NCBI RefSeq assembly: GCF_008017805.1
Contig: NZ_VRTT01000002.1
Span: 124,001-188,000, forward strand
DNA length: 64,000 nucleotides
Direction of reading: 5' to 3'
From: Paenibacillus sp. N3.4
GTDB lineage: Bacteria; Bacillota; Bacilli; Paenibacillales; NBRC-103111
Under the pieces are notes generated by a model that was not told where the DNA came from, made no database searches, and saw only the letters and a program-made list of their open reading frames with translations. This document shows, one piece after another, positions 16,742 through 26,158 of this stretch. The translations under genes and the position numbers were made by a program. How positions within the stretch are numbered: position 1 is the first letter of the stretch; each line of letters opens with the position of its first letter.

Positions 16742-17470
16742 ATGCCCCAACATGATTCCATTCAGGTTCAGAATGTCAGCAAGCAATTTGGTCAAAAGGT
16801 TGTTCTTCAGGACATCACTTTAGAGGTACCCAAAGCTCATATTTTAGGTCTTCTAGGTCCGTCTGGTTCAGGTAAAACAACACTTGTACGCATGATCGCA
16901 GGCATCGATGCGCCTACTTCTGGAACCGTTCACGTACTCGGACAACAGATGCCGCAGTTAAGCATGTTAGCTAAAATCGGCTATATGGCCCAATCGGATG
17001 CCCTATATGCAGAGCTGACGGCGCAGGAAAACCTCGAGTTCTTCGCAGCATTATACGGTATATCAGGCACCAGGCGTAAACAACGCATGCAAGAGGTCAT
17101 GGAGCTCGTTGACCTCAGCGCTCATCTAAAGAAACAAATTACACATTATTCAGGTGGCATGAAGCGCCGTTTATCACTGGCTATTTCCTTGCTTCATGAG
17201 CCTGAGATTCTGATTCTTGACGAACCTACAGTCGGTATCGATCCTGTGCTGCGCAAGTCTATTTGGGAGGAATTAACGAAGCTTTGCCAACAAGGAACCA
17301 CCATCCTATTGACCACGCATGTCATGGATGAAGCTGATAAATGCCATCAACTCGGCATGATTCGGGATGGGAAGCTGACTGCTGTGGGGACACCGCAAGC
17401 GTTGAAGCAGGCTACATCATCGGCAACAATTGAAGAAGCCTTCCTCTACTATGGAGGTGCTCGAGCATGA
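16742..17470 (+). CDS. ABC exporter ATP-binding protein
   Basis: 242 aa. Walker A G-P-S-G-S-G-K-T-T (about 40-48), signature Y-S-G-G-M-K-R-R, Walker B L-I-L-D-E-P-T-V-G-I-D-P and H-loop T-T-H. A drug-export ATPase of the YhcH/DrrA class without the long C-terminal extension. ATG 16742 follows GAGGTG. Its stop overlaps the permease start by 4 bases. Expression is probably released from the TetR repressor encoded by the third gene when the exported compound is present. Confidence 0.9.
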   Translation: MPQHDSIQVQNVSKQFGQKVVLQDITLEVPKAHILGLLGPSGSGKTTLVRMIAGIDAPTSGTVHVLGQQMPQLSMLAKIGYMAQSDALYAELTAQENLEFFAALYGISGTRRKQRMQEVMELVDLSAHLKKQITHYSGGMKRRLSLAISLLHEPEILILDEPTVGIDPVLRKSIWEELTKLCQQGTTILLTTHVMDEADKCHQLGMIRDGKLTAVGTPQALKQATSSATIEEAFLYYGGARA

Positions 17471-18495
17471 GAATCCGTGCGATTGTTTTACGTATTTTGC
17501 GTCAATTCTTTCATGACAAAAGAACGCTAGCTATGATGCTCGTTGCTCCGATGCTGATTCTGTTCATGATGTCCTTAGTATTTAACGGTAATACTTACGT
17601 TCCTAAACTCGGGTCTGTCGGTGTTCCTGCTCCCCTTGTTCAAAAATTACAGGATCAGCATGCAGAAGTAACCAACTATTCCGCTGAAGAAGCCCAAGCG
17701 AAGCTAGCATCCATGCAGTTGGATGCCATAATTACGATGAATGGCGCGGCACCCGAAGTTACGTTAGAAGGCAGCGATCCCGGCAAAAATAAAGCTATTC
17801 TCTTTCTGCTCCAAAAAGCCTTACAAAGCGCAGCACCTGCAAATGCTAATACGCCAGTACCCACCATCACCTATTTGCATGGATCGGCTGATATGGCTGC
17901 CTTTGATAACTTTGGCCCTGTTCTGATTGGCTTTTTCGTCTTTTTCTTCGTCTTCTTGCTCTCCGGTGTTTCTTTTCTCAGAGAACGCACGGGAGGAACT
18001 TTAGAACGCCTGCTCGCAACTCCACTACGACGGTGGGAAATTGTTGTCGGTTATATACTAGGTTTTGGTTTATTCACAACGCTGCAAGCGGCTTTAATCG
18101 CATGGTTTGCAACAAGTGTGCTCGGCCTTATGCTTGTCGGCTCATTCTGGTTTGTTCTGCTTATCACAGTCCTTCTTGCACTGACAGCCCTGTCTTTGGG
18201 TACGCTCATTTCAGCTTTTGCAGAAAACGAGTTCCAGATGATTCAGTTCATTCCGCTGATCATCGTTCCACAAGTGTTTTTCTCAGGCTTGTTCAGTCTC
18301 GACACGATGTCCGTTTACCTTCGCTGGATTGGCGTCATCATGCCGCTCAAATATGGCGCCGATGCGCTGCGAAATATCATGATCAGAGGGGCTGGCTGGG
18401 ATCGTATTTGGATCGATGTCCTCGTATTGGCCGCCTTCACGATCTGCTTTATGATTTTAAACATACTGGCGCTGCGAAAGCATCGTAAGATATAA
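17467..18495 (+). CDS. ABC-2 type exporter permease
   Basis: 342 aa. ABC-2 topology: an N-terminal helix (about 20-38), an extracellular domain (about 40-145) and a bundle of helices from about 150 on, with the conserved S-F-L-R-E-R-T-G-G-T-L-E-R-L-L-A-T-P motif that contacts the ATPase. ATG 17467 overlaps the ATPase stop (ATGA). The substrate is unknown; the operon with TetR suggests a toxic small molecule. Confidence 0.9.
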   Translation: MRIRAIVLRILRQFFHDKRTLAMMLVAPMLILFMMSLVFNGNTYVPKLGSVGVPAPLVQKLQDQHAEVTNYSAEEAQAKLASMQLDAIITMNGAAPEVTLEGSDPGKNKAILFLLQKALQSAAPANANTPVPTITYLHGSADMAAFDNFGPVLIGFFVFFFVFLLSGVSFLRERTGGTLERLLATPLRRWEIVVGYILGFGLFTTLQAALIAWFATSVLGLMLVGSFWFVLLITVLLALTALSLGTLISAFAENEFQMIQFIPLIIVPQVFFSGLFSLDTMSVYLRWIGVIMPLKYGADALRNIMIRGAGWDRIWIDVLVLAAFTICFMILNILALRKHRKI

Positions 18496-18565
18496 TGAGT
18501 GGATGTCGGTTTAAGCTGGCCATAATGCCGTTTTCCTTGCAGAAAACGATGAGGAGGTGAATGCA

Positions 18566-19228
18566 TTGTCCGAAATCGAGCCATGGTTAAATGAGCTGCT
18601 CCGTTTGAATGACGAGGAAGACAAAATGACCGATAAACAGATGAAGATTGTTCAGGCCGCTGTGGAGATATTCTCTGAAAAAGGATTTGCAGGCTCCTCC
18701 ACCAGTGAAATTGCTCAGAAAGCAGGCGTAGCGGAAGGAACGATTTTCCGTCATTATAAAACAAAAAAAGAATTGCTGCTCTCCATCGTTGCTCCCATTA
18801 TGACGAAGCTTATCGCCCCATTTGCTGCCAAAGATTTCATGAAAGTACTAGACGCAGACTATCCCAAGGTCGAGGATTTCCTGCGCGCTATTCTTATTAA
18901 TCGGTTAGAATTCGCTCGCAAAAATTTACCGATTCTTAAAATTTTTCTTCACGAAATCCCTTTTCATCCAGAGTTAAGGGAACAATTTAAAGCCACTGCG
19001 GCAAAACTCGTCCTCGAACGCGCGAACAAAGTGGTGCGGCATTTTCAGGCGGAAGGGCAGCTTATCGAAATGCCCACCGCAACCAGTGTGCGATTGATCG
19101 TAACTTCCATTATTGGCTTCATTCTGACGCGCTTTCTGATGCTGCCTGACGCCGAGTGGGATGAGGCTCAAGAGATTGAGCATACGATTCATTTCATCTT
19201 GCATGGGTTGTCGCCTCGCGAGCCCTAG
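18566..19228 (+). CDS. TetR/AcrR family transcriptional regulator
   Basis: 220 aa from TTG 18566, which sits eight bases after GAGGAGG; the upstream GTG overlaps that site. The N-terminal helix-turn-helix (about 25-70) shows F-S-E-K-G-F, T-S-E-I-A-x-K-A-G-V, G-T-I-F-R-H-Y-K-T-K-K-E-L-L. The rest is an all-helical ligand-binding and dimerisation domain. Third gene of the exporter operon; it likely represses the operon through the two identical operators at 16645 and 16704. Confidence 0.9.
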   Translation: MSEIEPWLNELLRLNDEEDKMTDKQMKIVQAAVEIFSEKGFAGSSTSEIAQKAGVAEGTIFRHYKTKKELLLSIVAPIMTKLIAPFAAKDFMKVLDADYPKVEDFLRAILINRLEFARKNLPILKIFLHEIPFHPELREQFKATAAKLVLERANKVVRHFQAEGQLIEMPTATSVRLIVTSIIGFILTRFLMLPDAEWDEAQEIEHTIHFILHGLSPREP

Positions 19229-19278
19229 GGCAGATTTAGTAGAAGACAACCGAATACTTCTCTTCTGTTTGTTTCCAA

Positions 19279-19336
19279 AGCAAAAAAGCTGTACGCCTGA
19301 TCTCCCAAATGGGAATCAAGTGTACAGCTTTTTTCG
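19279..19336. terminator. Bidirectional terminator
   Basis: A long stem with A-rich and T-rich flanks (AAAAAAGCTGTAC / GTGTACAGCTTTTTT) separates the convergent tetR and MFS genes and serves both strands. Confidence 0.85.
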
Positions 19337-19340
19337 TACG

Positions 19341-20510
19341 TCAGGCCGCTTGCTGCGTGCGAGTCTGCCGATCCAAGCGAATGAAGCGCTGTAGCAAAAG
19401 TATTGCCGCTAAGCAAAGGACACCGCCGATGATGAAGGGCAGTGAATGCGCAATGGCGAACACGGCTCCCCCAAGAAGCGGGCCAGCGATACGGCCCAGA
19501 CTGTCCATGGACGAGCTGAGGCCCGTTGCTACACCCTGCCCCACTTTAGTGCGCTGAGTAATCAAAGACGTCACACAAGGGCGTATGAGCGCGTTACCCG
19601 CTCCAAAGACTGACAAATAGATGGCTGCGGTGAGAACGCTGCTGGAATACAGAAGCAGGAAAAAACCTGCAGCGGATAAAAGCAGTCCAACACCAATAAC
19701 TCGCTGCTCAGCTCCCTGTTTCACTAAACGGCGAACAACACCGCCCTGAATAATGGCACCTACAATGCCGCTGGCTAAAAACATCATACCGATATCGAAA
19801 GGCGAAGCGCCAATCCTATCCATTTGAAAATATTGCAGCGTTGCTTCCAGCCCTGCCAATGTAAATGAAACGAAAAAAGAAAGCACATATAAATATTTGG
19901 ATGCCCCATCGAATGCTGTCCATCTGGACACCCTCTTTTCCTTGACAGACGTCCGTTTGTCAGGGGTTAACGATTCTTTCAAAATCGTGAATGCCAGTAC
20001 GAATGATGCAAGCGCTAGTCCGGATGCCACAAAGAAAGGCAGATAAAGCCCCCATCGGCTAAGTATGCCGCCTAATGCAGGTCCAAAGATGAAGCCTAAA
20101 CCAATGGACATGCCGACCATCCCCATTCCCTTGGTCCGGTTCTCAGCAGTCGTGATATCAGCTACATATGCTACCGCACAAGCAGTGGCCGCACCTGAGA
20201 ATAAACCGCCAAAAATACGAGACACATACATAATCCAGAGATGTCCGTTTGCAAAGCCAAAAATGAAAAAGCTTACGCTAAAGCCAAGCAAGCCAATTAA
20301 TATAATGGGTCTGCGTCCGATGCGATCAGAAATCCCTCCCCAAATCGGCGACATCAGAAAGGAAGCCGCGGAATACACAGATAGCAACAGCGCGTTGTGG
20401 TATTGCGCACCGGCACCCTTAACAACCTCTGGGAGAACGGGAATGATAATACCGAAACCGACGAATATGGTCATCAACAACAGCATGATGATTCCGATTT
20501 GTTTGTTCAT
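19341..20510 (-). CDS. MFS efflux transporter, DHA1 type
   Basis: 389 aa from ATG 20510 (GGAGG upstream); the frame extends further but without a site. Twelve predicted helices, with motif A in loop 2-3 (G-G-I-S-D-R-I-G-R-R-P) and a motif C-like G-x-x-x-G-P-A-L-G-G-I in helix 5, the hallmarks of drug/H+ antiporters of the TetA class. The substrate cannot be named. A second MFS gene is 34 bases upstream in the same direction, so the two are probably co-transcribed. Confidence 0.88.
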   Translation of the reverse strand: MNKQIGIIMLLLMTIFVGFGIIIPVLPEVVKGAGAQYHNALLLSVYSAASFLMSPIWGGISDRIGRRPIILIGLLGFSVSFFIFGFANGHLWIMYVSRIFGGLFSGAATACAVAYVADITTAENRTKGMGMVGMSIGLGFIFGPALGGILSRWGLYLPFFVASGLALASFVLAFTILKESLTPDKRTSVKEKRVSRWTAFDGASKYLYVLSFFVSFTLAGLEATLQYFQMDRIGASPFDIGMMFLASGIVGAIIQGGVVRRLVKQGAEQRVIGVGLLLSAAGFFLLLYSSSVLTAAIYLSVFGAGNALIRPCVTSLITQRTKVGQGVATGLSSSMDSLGRIAGPLLGGAVFAIAHSLPFIIGGVLCLAAILLLQRFIRLDRQTRTQQAA

Positions 20511-20544
20511 GCAGCTTTTAATCCTCCAAAAGAAACATTTTCTC

Positions 20545-21801
20545 CTATCGTACCATACCTTTTTTGGGGATGGAAATGAACATTTGAAGAACAAGCAGCA
20601 GGAAAATTACACAACCACTGGTGAGGAAAGGCGCATGGTAGCCATATACATCCCACAGTTTACCCGAGACGATAGGACCGACAATCATTCCCATCCCCTC
20701 GATGGTTAGAAAAAAACCCCAAACCGCTCCCCTTTTCTCAGGCGGAATGACCGATGCAATCAATGCATTCCACGACGGAATGATGAAAGCATAACCGATT
20801 CCAAGTGCAACTACGAGTACATAAAGCAGCAGCATAGTGTGCGTAAACGTAAACAGAAGCAAAGTAACCGAACTCAACAAAAATCCGGCGATTAAAAAGG
20901 GGCGAATGCCAAAACGATCCACCAGTTTCCCCATTGGAACTAAGAAGATGACCGTGACGGCTCCACCTGCAATGAGGAACATGCTGTACTGAAAGGAGGT
21001 CAGCTTCAGAACCTCTTTGGCATAAAGCGTAAGAATTGGCGTTAAGATACCCAAAGCAAAGGTCTGGGCAAACATGGCGGGAAACATCAAAGGACTTATC
21101 GACATAGAACGCCGAACTTCACTTAGATAGGCAAAAACTCGTTTGGCAAAAGGTTCTAGTACCTTTTTATGTACATTTGCTTTCTCTCTACTTCCTGTGT
21201 TTAAGGCAGAAACACCTGATTTCCGGGGAAGCATCAACGCCACGATCACAACAACGGTCATACAGCCAAGTAGCACCCGAAAAGCGGTGCTATAATTCGT
21301 TTCCCCCACAAAAAAGTTAATCGCAACCGGACCTAACCCAGTTCCCGACAACCAAGCCATATATACCACACTCATGATCGTTGCTTGGGCCTCATCTCCG
21401 GCTACCTCAGTCGTTCCTGTAATGACACAAGGCCATAACGGAGCGGTACCAAAGCCAAGAAGAGCGCATCCTACGATGACCCAAATATGCTGTGACGTCG
21501 TTGCAATTAAAATGACAGAAATAAAAGTTAGCAGCACGCCGGTCAACATCGTTGTCCGATAGCCTAACTTATCAATAATCCACCCTACTGGTGTGCGAAG
21601 CACGTTATCTCCAATATATTGTGCAGCTAAGGTCCATCCGATAATAAAGGCGGATGCGCCCAAGGTTGTCTTCATATATACAGGTAAAATCGTTAACAAC
21701 AAAGCGCCCTTCACAAATTCGACGACAAACATAATAATTAACAATTCGACGACAAACGGAGAAAACAGTCGGTTTTTGTGCCATTTTTGCAATAAATTCA
21801 A
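20545..21801 (-). CDS. MFS transporter
   Basis: 418 aa from ATG 21801. Twelve helices with a central charged loop (about 195-225). Loop 2-3 has G-W-I-I-D-K-L-G-Y-R, and loop 8-9 has G-K-L-V-D-R-F-G-I-R-P, the duplicated MFS motif. Divergent from the amino-acid decarboxylase. It could export a polyamine, drug or lipid; nothing in the sequence decides this. Confidence 0.85.
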   Translation of the reverse strand: MNLLQKWHKNRLFSPFVVELLIIMFVVEFVKGALLLTILPVYMKTTLGASAFIIGWTLAAQYIGDNVLRTPVGWIIDKLGYRTTMLTGVLLTFISVILIATTSQHIWVIVGCALLGFGTAPLWPCVITGTTEVAGDEAQATIMSVVYMAWLSGTGLGPVAINFFVGETNYSTAFRVLLGCMTVVVIVALMLPRKSGVSALNTGSREKANVHKKVLEPFAKRVFAYLSEVRRSMSISPLMFPAMFAQTFALGILTPILTLYAKEVLKLTSFQYSMFLIAGGAVTVIFLVPMGKLVDRFGIRPFLIAGFLLSSVTLLLFTFTHTMLLLYVLVVALGIGYAFIIPSWNALIASVIPPEKRGAVWGFFLTIEGMGMIVGPIVSGKLWDVYGYHAPFLTSGCVIFLLLVLQMFISIPKKGMVR

Positions 21802-21895
21802 AGGATTTTGCCTCCTTCTGCGTTTTTCGGCTTATTTTAACAAGTCCACTGTTAGTTTGACCTCAATCCGCATAAACTATTTTCAAAAATTTAGC

Positions 21896-21923
21896 TTGCA
21901 TGTCGATTGTATTTTGTTATACT
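21896..21923 (+). promoter_or_regulatory. Promoter of the decarboxylase gene
   Basis: TTGCAT (21896-21901), 16-base spacer, TATACT (21918-21923); the start codon is 60 bases downstream. Confidence 0.55.
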
Positions 21924-21982
21924 CATTTTGTTTGTTGTATAGATCGACAAACACGCCACGATAGAAGGGAAGCGATAATTAA

Positions 21983-23452
21983 GTGGATCACAATCGTACG
22001 CCACTGTTCACTGCACTGCTCGCGCATGCCGCGAAAAATCCAATCCAGTTCCATATTCCCGGACATAAAAAGGGAGTCGGCATGGACCCGGAGTTTCGTT
22101 CCTTTATTGGGGACAACGCTCTGTCCATCGACCTCATCAATATAGCACCACTGGATGACCTCCATCAACCAATGGGTGTGATTGAGGAAGCTCAAAAGCT
22201 TGCCGCGGACGCTTACGGCGCCGATCATACTTTTTTCTCCGTACAAGGGACTAGCGGTGCCATCATGACCATGATTATGACCGTTTGCTCCGAAGGCGAT
22301 AAAATTATCGTACCGCGTAACGTGCATAAATCAATCTTGGCGGCTATTATTTTCGTAGGTGCAAAACCTGTCTTCATTCAACCTGCGCGAGACAAAAACC
22401 TAGGTATTGACCATGGTATTCCAACCCGCTCCGTACGCAGAGCCCTTGAGAAGCATCCTGATGCCAAAGCGGTTCTCGTAATTAATCCAACGTATTACGG
22501 CGTATGTACGGATCTGAAGGAAATCGTTGACCTGGTGCATAGCTACAACATGCCAGTTCTCGTTGATGAAGCCCATGGCGTATTGATTCATTTCCATGAT
22601 AAGCTCCCGATGTCAGCGATGGAAGCAGGCGCCGATATGGCTGCTACCAGCGTACATAAGCTGGGCGGCTCAATGACCCAGAGCTCGGTGCTTAATGTCA
22701 AAGGAAATCGCGTCAACCCAAAACGAATTCAAACCATCATATCGATGCTGACAACAACCTCAACTTCTTATATCCTGCTAGCTTCATTAGACACCGCTCG
22801 CAGACATTTAGCACTGAATGGCCGCAGCTTGGCAGAGCGGACTATTGAATTAGCTCAGTATACAAGAAAGCAAATCAACGAAATTCCTAATCTATACTGC
22901 TTTGGCGAAGAAATTCTGGGTGAAGAAGCAACCTATAACTACGATCCTACAAAAATTTGCGTCCACGTTCGCAAGCTCGGCCTTAACGGCTTTGAGGTAG
23001 AGAATTGGCTTCGTGAACACTATAATATTGAGATCGAAATGAGTGATATGTACAATATCCTTTGCCTCGTCACGCCGGGCGATACGCAAGAAAACGTCGA
23101 TACTTTATTAGAAGCCCTTCGCGAACTTTCACATGTGAATGACGGCGTCGCCGAAGTGAAGGAAGTTGTCATTCAAGTACCGGCGATTCCACAGCTCACA
23201 TTGACGCCACGCGATGCTTTCTATGGCGAGACGGAAACTATTCCTTTTAAAGATGCCGCTGATCGTATCATCGCTGAATTCATCTATGTGTATCCGCCGG
23301 GCATACCTATTCTTCTCCCTGGCGAGCTTATTACGCAAGAACTAATCAACTACATCGTAGAACATGTAGAGGTCGGCTTGCCAGTTAAAGGACCAGAAGA
23401 CCGCAGCGTTCAAAATGTGAAGGTCATCGTCGAAACACAAGCGATATTCTAA
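21983..23452 (+). CDS. speA: Orn/Lys/Arg decarboxylase (PLP-dependent, SpeA-like)
   Basis: 489 aa. Fold-type I PLP enzyme: H-I-P-G-H-K-K-G (24-31) opens the domain, Q-G-T-S-G-A (88-93) binds the phosphate, V-D-E-A-H-G (194-199) carries the ring-binding Asp, and S-V-H-K (223-226) holds the Schiff-base Lys226. The C-terminal domain has Y-P-P-G-I-P, conserved in arginine/lysine/ornithine decarboxylases. Closest in size and motifs to biosynthetic arginine decarboxylase of Bacillus (agmatine for spermidine), but substrate class is not certain from sequence. Starts at GTG 21983. Confidence 0.88.
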   Translation: MDHNRTPLFTALLAHAAKNPIQFHIPGHKKGVGMDPEFRSFIGDNALSIDLINIAPLDDLHQPMGVIEEAQKLAADAYGADHTFFSVQGTSGAIMTMIMTVCSEGDKIIVPRNVHKSILAAIIFVGAKPVFIQPARDKNLGIDHGIPTRSVRRALEKHPDAKAVLVINPTYYGVCTDLKEIVDLVHSYNMPVLVDEAHGVLIHFHDKLPMSAMEAGADMAATSVHKLGGSMTQSSVLNVKGNRVNPKRIQTIISMLTTTSTSYILLASLDTARRHLALNGRSLAERTIELAQYTRKQINEIPNLYCFGEEILGEEATYNYDPTKICVHVRKLGLNGFEVENWLREHYNIEIEMSDMYNILCLVTPGDTQENVDTLLEALRELSHVNDGVAEVKEVVIQVPAIPQLTLTPRDAFYGETETIPFKDAADRIIAEFIYVYPPGIPILLPGELITQELINYIVEHVEVGLPVKGPEDRSVQNVKVIVETQAIF

Positions 23453-23474
23453 TCTCTCTTTCAACAGGTATATA

Positions 23475-23503
23475 TTGTAAAACCGTTTACATGATGCTAT
23501 GAT
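23475..23503 (+). promoter_or_regulatory. Promoter overlapped by a 16-bp inverted repeat
   Basis: TTGTAA (23475-23480), 17-base spacer, TATGAT (23498-23503). TGTAAA-ACCG-TTTACA (23476-23491) covers the -35 box and spacer and resembles LacI/CcpA-family operators, though two bases longer than a standard cre. Confidence 0.55.
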
Positions 23504-23537
23504 GTTGGTGATGTTTAGCGAATGAGGTGATCAAGGA

Positions 23538-23957
23538 ATGGCTCAAAGCGCTTATATTAAATTGGTTACAGGTTCCACGGTTGCCGCACTCACTTTGGAC
23601 GAACTGAAAGCAAGGCTTCTCCATTACCGTGAGCAGCTAAGTCTGACAGCCAAGCAGCTAGGCTGGGAATATGACGAGGCTGGGTTCCCTTACACCATTG
23701 AAACAAAGCCGGAAGGCGAAGGCAAATGGTTCTATTTGAAAGGAATCAATCCACTGTACAAATACATTCTCCTTGGTGTTGGAAACGAGCAGCATGCAGA
23801 GGAAGAAAGACATTATGTACAAGTCGTTTTGCCGGATGATGCGACCCATGGGGACAAGAGCAAGGGCAACGAATTCTGCAAATACCTAGGGAAACTTTTG
23901 AAAGCCGAACTTCATCTCTTCAATGGCAGAATCATGTATTTCAATCCAAGAAAATAA
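23538..23957 (+). CDS. DUF1885 family protein
   Basis: 139 aa. S-A-Y-I-K-L-V near the start, L-x-L-D-E-L-K-x-x-L-x-H-Y-R, F-P-Y-x-I-E, and the central Y-K-Y-I-L-L-G-V-G plus H-Y-V-Q-V-V-L-P motif match the DUF1885 family of Bacillales. Soluble, function unknown. GAGGTG precedes the ATG. Own promoter with operator-like palindrome and a terminator downstream; single-gene unit. Confidence 0.8.
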   Translation: MAQSAYIKLVTGSTVAALTLDELKARLLHYREQLSLTAKQLGWEYDEAGFPYTIETKPEGEGKWFYLKGINPLYKYILLGVGNEQHAEEERHYVQVVLPDDATHGDKSKGNEFCKYLGKLLKAELHLFNGRIMYFNPRK

Positions 23958-23972
23958 TCATAACAAACAGAA

Positions 23973-24005
23973 CCCCCTAACAGATGGTTATCCGTTAGGG
24001 GGGCT
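23973..24005 (+). terminator. Stem-loop terminator
   Basis: CCCCCTAAC (23973-23981) pairs exactly with GTTAGGGGG (23994-24002). The T run is weak (CTCTTAT), so termination may be partial. Confidence 0.6.
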
Positions 24006-24063
24006 CTTATGTATAGCTCTTATTCTTCGTCTTCTTGAGCTACGATTTCATTGTAAATAGTCA

Positions 24064-24330
24064 CTACACGTTCCATTCCGCTTCATCTTCAATGTTGATG
24101 AGGTAAGCTTCATCGTCCTCTTCTTCCACACGGAAAATGACACCGTCTGCTTCAGGATCATTACGATCCAGCAAAACAGCATAAGCCTGCTCTTGAGATT
24201 GGAACGTATAAACCATGACCATCTCGTGCTCTTCACCGTTCTCGTCGGTTACGATAAAAACATCTTCCCCTTGCTCGTGATCGTGGTCACAGTCCGGGCC
24301 ATGTACATGATCGTGCTTATCATCACTCAC
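24064..24330 (-). CDS. DUF1292 (YrzB-like) protein, C-terminus shifted
   Basis: 88 aa as read. A His/Asp-rich N-terminus (D-H-V-H-G-P-D-C-D-H-D-H) is followed by the DUF1292 core (V-T-D-E-N-G-E-E-H-E, acidic alternation, E-D-E-A-E-W). The frame stops early at 24064; restoring one G in TGG near 24070 continues it to TAA 24020 with E-R-V-V-T-I-Y-N-E-I-V, the expected tail (103 aa). The His-rich start could bind metal. In many Bacillales this protein is encoded next to alaS-linked genes; here it is isolated. Confidence 0.75.
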   Translation of the reverse strand: MSDDKHDHVHGPDCDHDHEQGEDVFIVTDENGEEHEMVMVYTFQSQEQAYAVLLDRNDPEADGVIFRVEEEDDEAYLINIEDEAEWNV

Positions 24331-24423
24331 AGGCAGAACCTCATTTCGTCTAATAATTGATTACCCAATTATCCTAACATTTTCATAATAAGAGGTCAAA
24401 CCTAATTCCTTGTGACTGCATAT

Positions 24424-25041
24424 TTACTCGGATTGAATTTGCTTCTCCGATACGACCGAGTAGTCCGTGGTTCCTGATTGCCGCATAGCAAACCTCACAA
24501 CATAAGTGCCCGCTTCGTCGAAAGAAACCCCGTATAAAGGCACTTTCAGCCAGAAGGACTCTTTGGATTCTGCAATTGATTTGACAACTGGTGTAATCAC
24601 GCTTTTCCCGCTTGGTGAAATCACAGACACCTGCACTGAATCAATATTCGTTTTCAAATTATCCACTTGTGCGAAAACGATAAAATCTGCTTGCTTTCCA
24701 CGTTCAACCACTCCGAAAGGAACGATAGCCGAATCTTTACGCACTTCTGTCGTGAAGAACATATGAACATTTGGTTTGAATAAATAAGCCGTTTTGTTCG
24801 AATTATCCCACTTCACTAACGCTTGAAGCGCATCACTCACACTACGAAGCGGCAGGACAGTCTTGCCGTCCACAATAAGCGGTGGTACATCTGAATCCCC
24901 GAATTCCGCCGTATTCCCATTGACGATCAATCGGGCAACGTTCAACCCCTTATAATCCCCCCATATCGATGAGGCCACCACTGCAGCCGTGCTTAGAACA
25001 AAAAACACCAGCATCAACGCAAATATACGCTGAACTTTCAT
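24424..25041 (-). CDS. Secreted stalk-domain protein
   Basis: 205 aa. ATG 25041 with GGAGG eight bases upstream. Signal helix (about 5-24). The stalk domain (about 35-90) has P-P-L-I-V-D-G-K-T-V-L-P-L-R-S-V-S-D-A-L and V-K-W-D-N-S-N-K-T, the copper-amine-oxidase N-terminal-like fold of Paenibacillus surface proteins. A second, beta-sandwich-like part (about 105-200) has paired strands (D-S-V-Q-V-S-V-I-S-P-S-G; G-T-Y-V-V-R-F). Probably an extracellular ligand-binding or wall-associated protein. Confidence 0.8.
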   Translation of the reverse strand: MKVQRIFALMLVFFVLSTAAVVASSIWGDYKGLNVARLIVNGNTAEFGDSDVPPLIVDGKTVLPLRSVSDALQALVKWDNSNKTAYLFKPNVHMFFTTEVRKDSAIVPFGVVERGKQADFIVFAQVDNLKTNIDSVQVSVISPSGKSVITPVVKSIAESKESFWLKVPLYGVSFDEAGTYVVRFAMRQSGTTDYSVVSEKQIQSE

Positions 25042-25121
25042 CCCTTTAACCTCCAGCTCTCGTAAGTAATCTTTGTGTCTGCATCTTTATACTCCGAAGC
25101 TTAAGAAGAGTTGCGTTGGTT

Positions 25122-26009
25122 TTAACATTTAGATAAAAAAGCAAGAACACGCTCTCGATATGCTTCCGGCTGCATGTAATATGAGCCGACATGGCCACCC
25201 TCGTCGGTCGCCCACAGTTCAAAAACGTCCTGATGTTTAGCCCACATCACATAGCTATTCGACCACGGAATCGCCGTGTCCGCTTTACTATGAATAAATA
25301 GAATCGGACGTGGATAAACACGGTCGACAGAAGCTAAAGAATCAACTTTGCGGGGGTTGATTCCTATGAGTCGCGGCAAAATGAAAAGAATAAGCGGAGT
25401 AAAGGGAAATCGGGGTAGATTCGACCACACCGGCAAATTATCGCGGAGGTAAGGACTCAGTTGGCTAAAAGCACTATCTGCGATAATCCCGACAACAGCC
25501 TTTTCATCTGCTGCGGCAAGAATGGCTGTGCTTCCGCCCATGGAAAAGCCAAGTAAGCTGATTTTTCCTGGCACATGCTCTTTTACCCAATCTATCGCTC
25601 CTAGAACATCCTGTTTTTCCAAATAACCTACCGTAGTCATATGACCTTCTGATTGTCCTGAATTACGAAAATCAAACATAACCACATGATAACCAGCCTC
25701 TACAAGAGACTGAGCCAGCGCCAGCGCTGGCAGCCCCTTCTCTAGACGTGTCCCGCTATACCCATGAGCCATAATCACCGTCATAGGTACGTCTGACCTA
25801 TGTGGAGATTTCAGGAACCAACCCCGTATGAGCACATCCTTGGATCGACTCCGAAAGCTGATTTCCTCGAAATGCATGCCATAGTTAAGGGGAGAATCAT
25901 CCAACACTTTTCGTTTAGGATGCGTAAGCTGCCAACCCACGTAGGTCGATATGCCGATTAATATCAAGCTGATTAAAAGAAGAATTATAAGCCCAATCCA
26001 TATAAACAA
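25122..26009 (-). CDS. Membrane-anchored alpha/beta hydrolase
   Basis: 295 aa from TTG 26009 behind GAGGTG. Residues 3-25 anchor the protein. The hydrolase fold has A-H-G-Y-S-G oxyanion region, nucleophile elbow G-F-S-M-G-G (about 158-163), and late Asp/His around H-S-K-A-D-T and G-G-H-V-G. Resembles B. subtilis YqkD and other serine hydrolases with a single N-terminal helix. Substrate unknown, likely an ester or peptide outside or at the membrane. Confidence 0.85.
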   Translation of the reverse strand: MFIWIGLIILLLISLILIGISTYVGWQLTHPKRKVLDDSPLNYGMHFEEISFRSRSKDVLIRGWFLKSPHRSDVPMTVIMAHGYSGTRLEKGLPALALAQSLVEAGYHVVMFDFRNSGQSEGHMTTVGYLEKQDVLGAIDWVKEHVPGKISLLGFSMGGSTAILAAADEKAVVGIIADSAFSQLSPYLRDNLPVWSNLPRFPFTPLILFILPRLIGINPRKVDSLASVDRVYPRPILFIHSKADTAIPWSNSYVMWAKHQDVFELWATDEGGHVGSYYMQPEAYRERVLAFLSKC

Positions 26010-26158
26010 CTATAAACACCTCACAAGTTTTCCCAATTGATAAGATAACCTTTCAAGCATTTGTTCAAAAACGAATTAGATATAAGGGTTGAAATCCATG
26101 AAGCTCCCATGCTACATTAGAAAAAGATGCTTTTTGTCGAATATTGGGGGCTGCCTGA

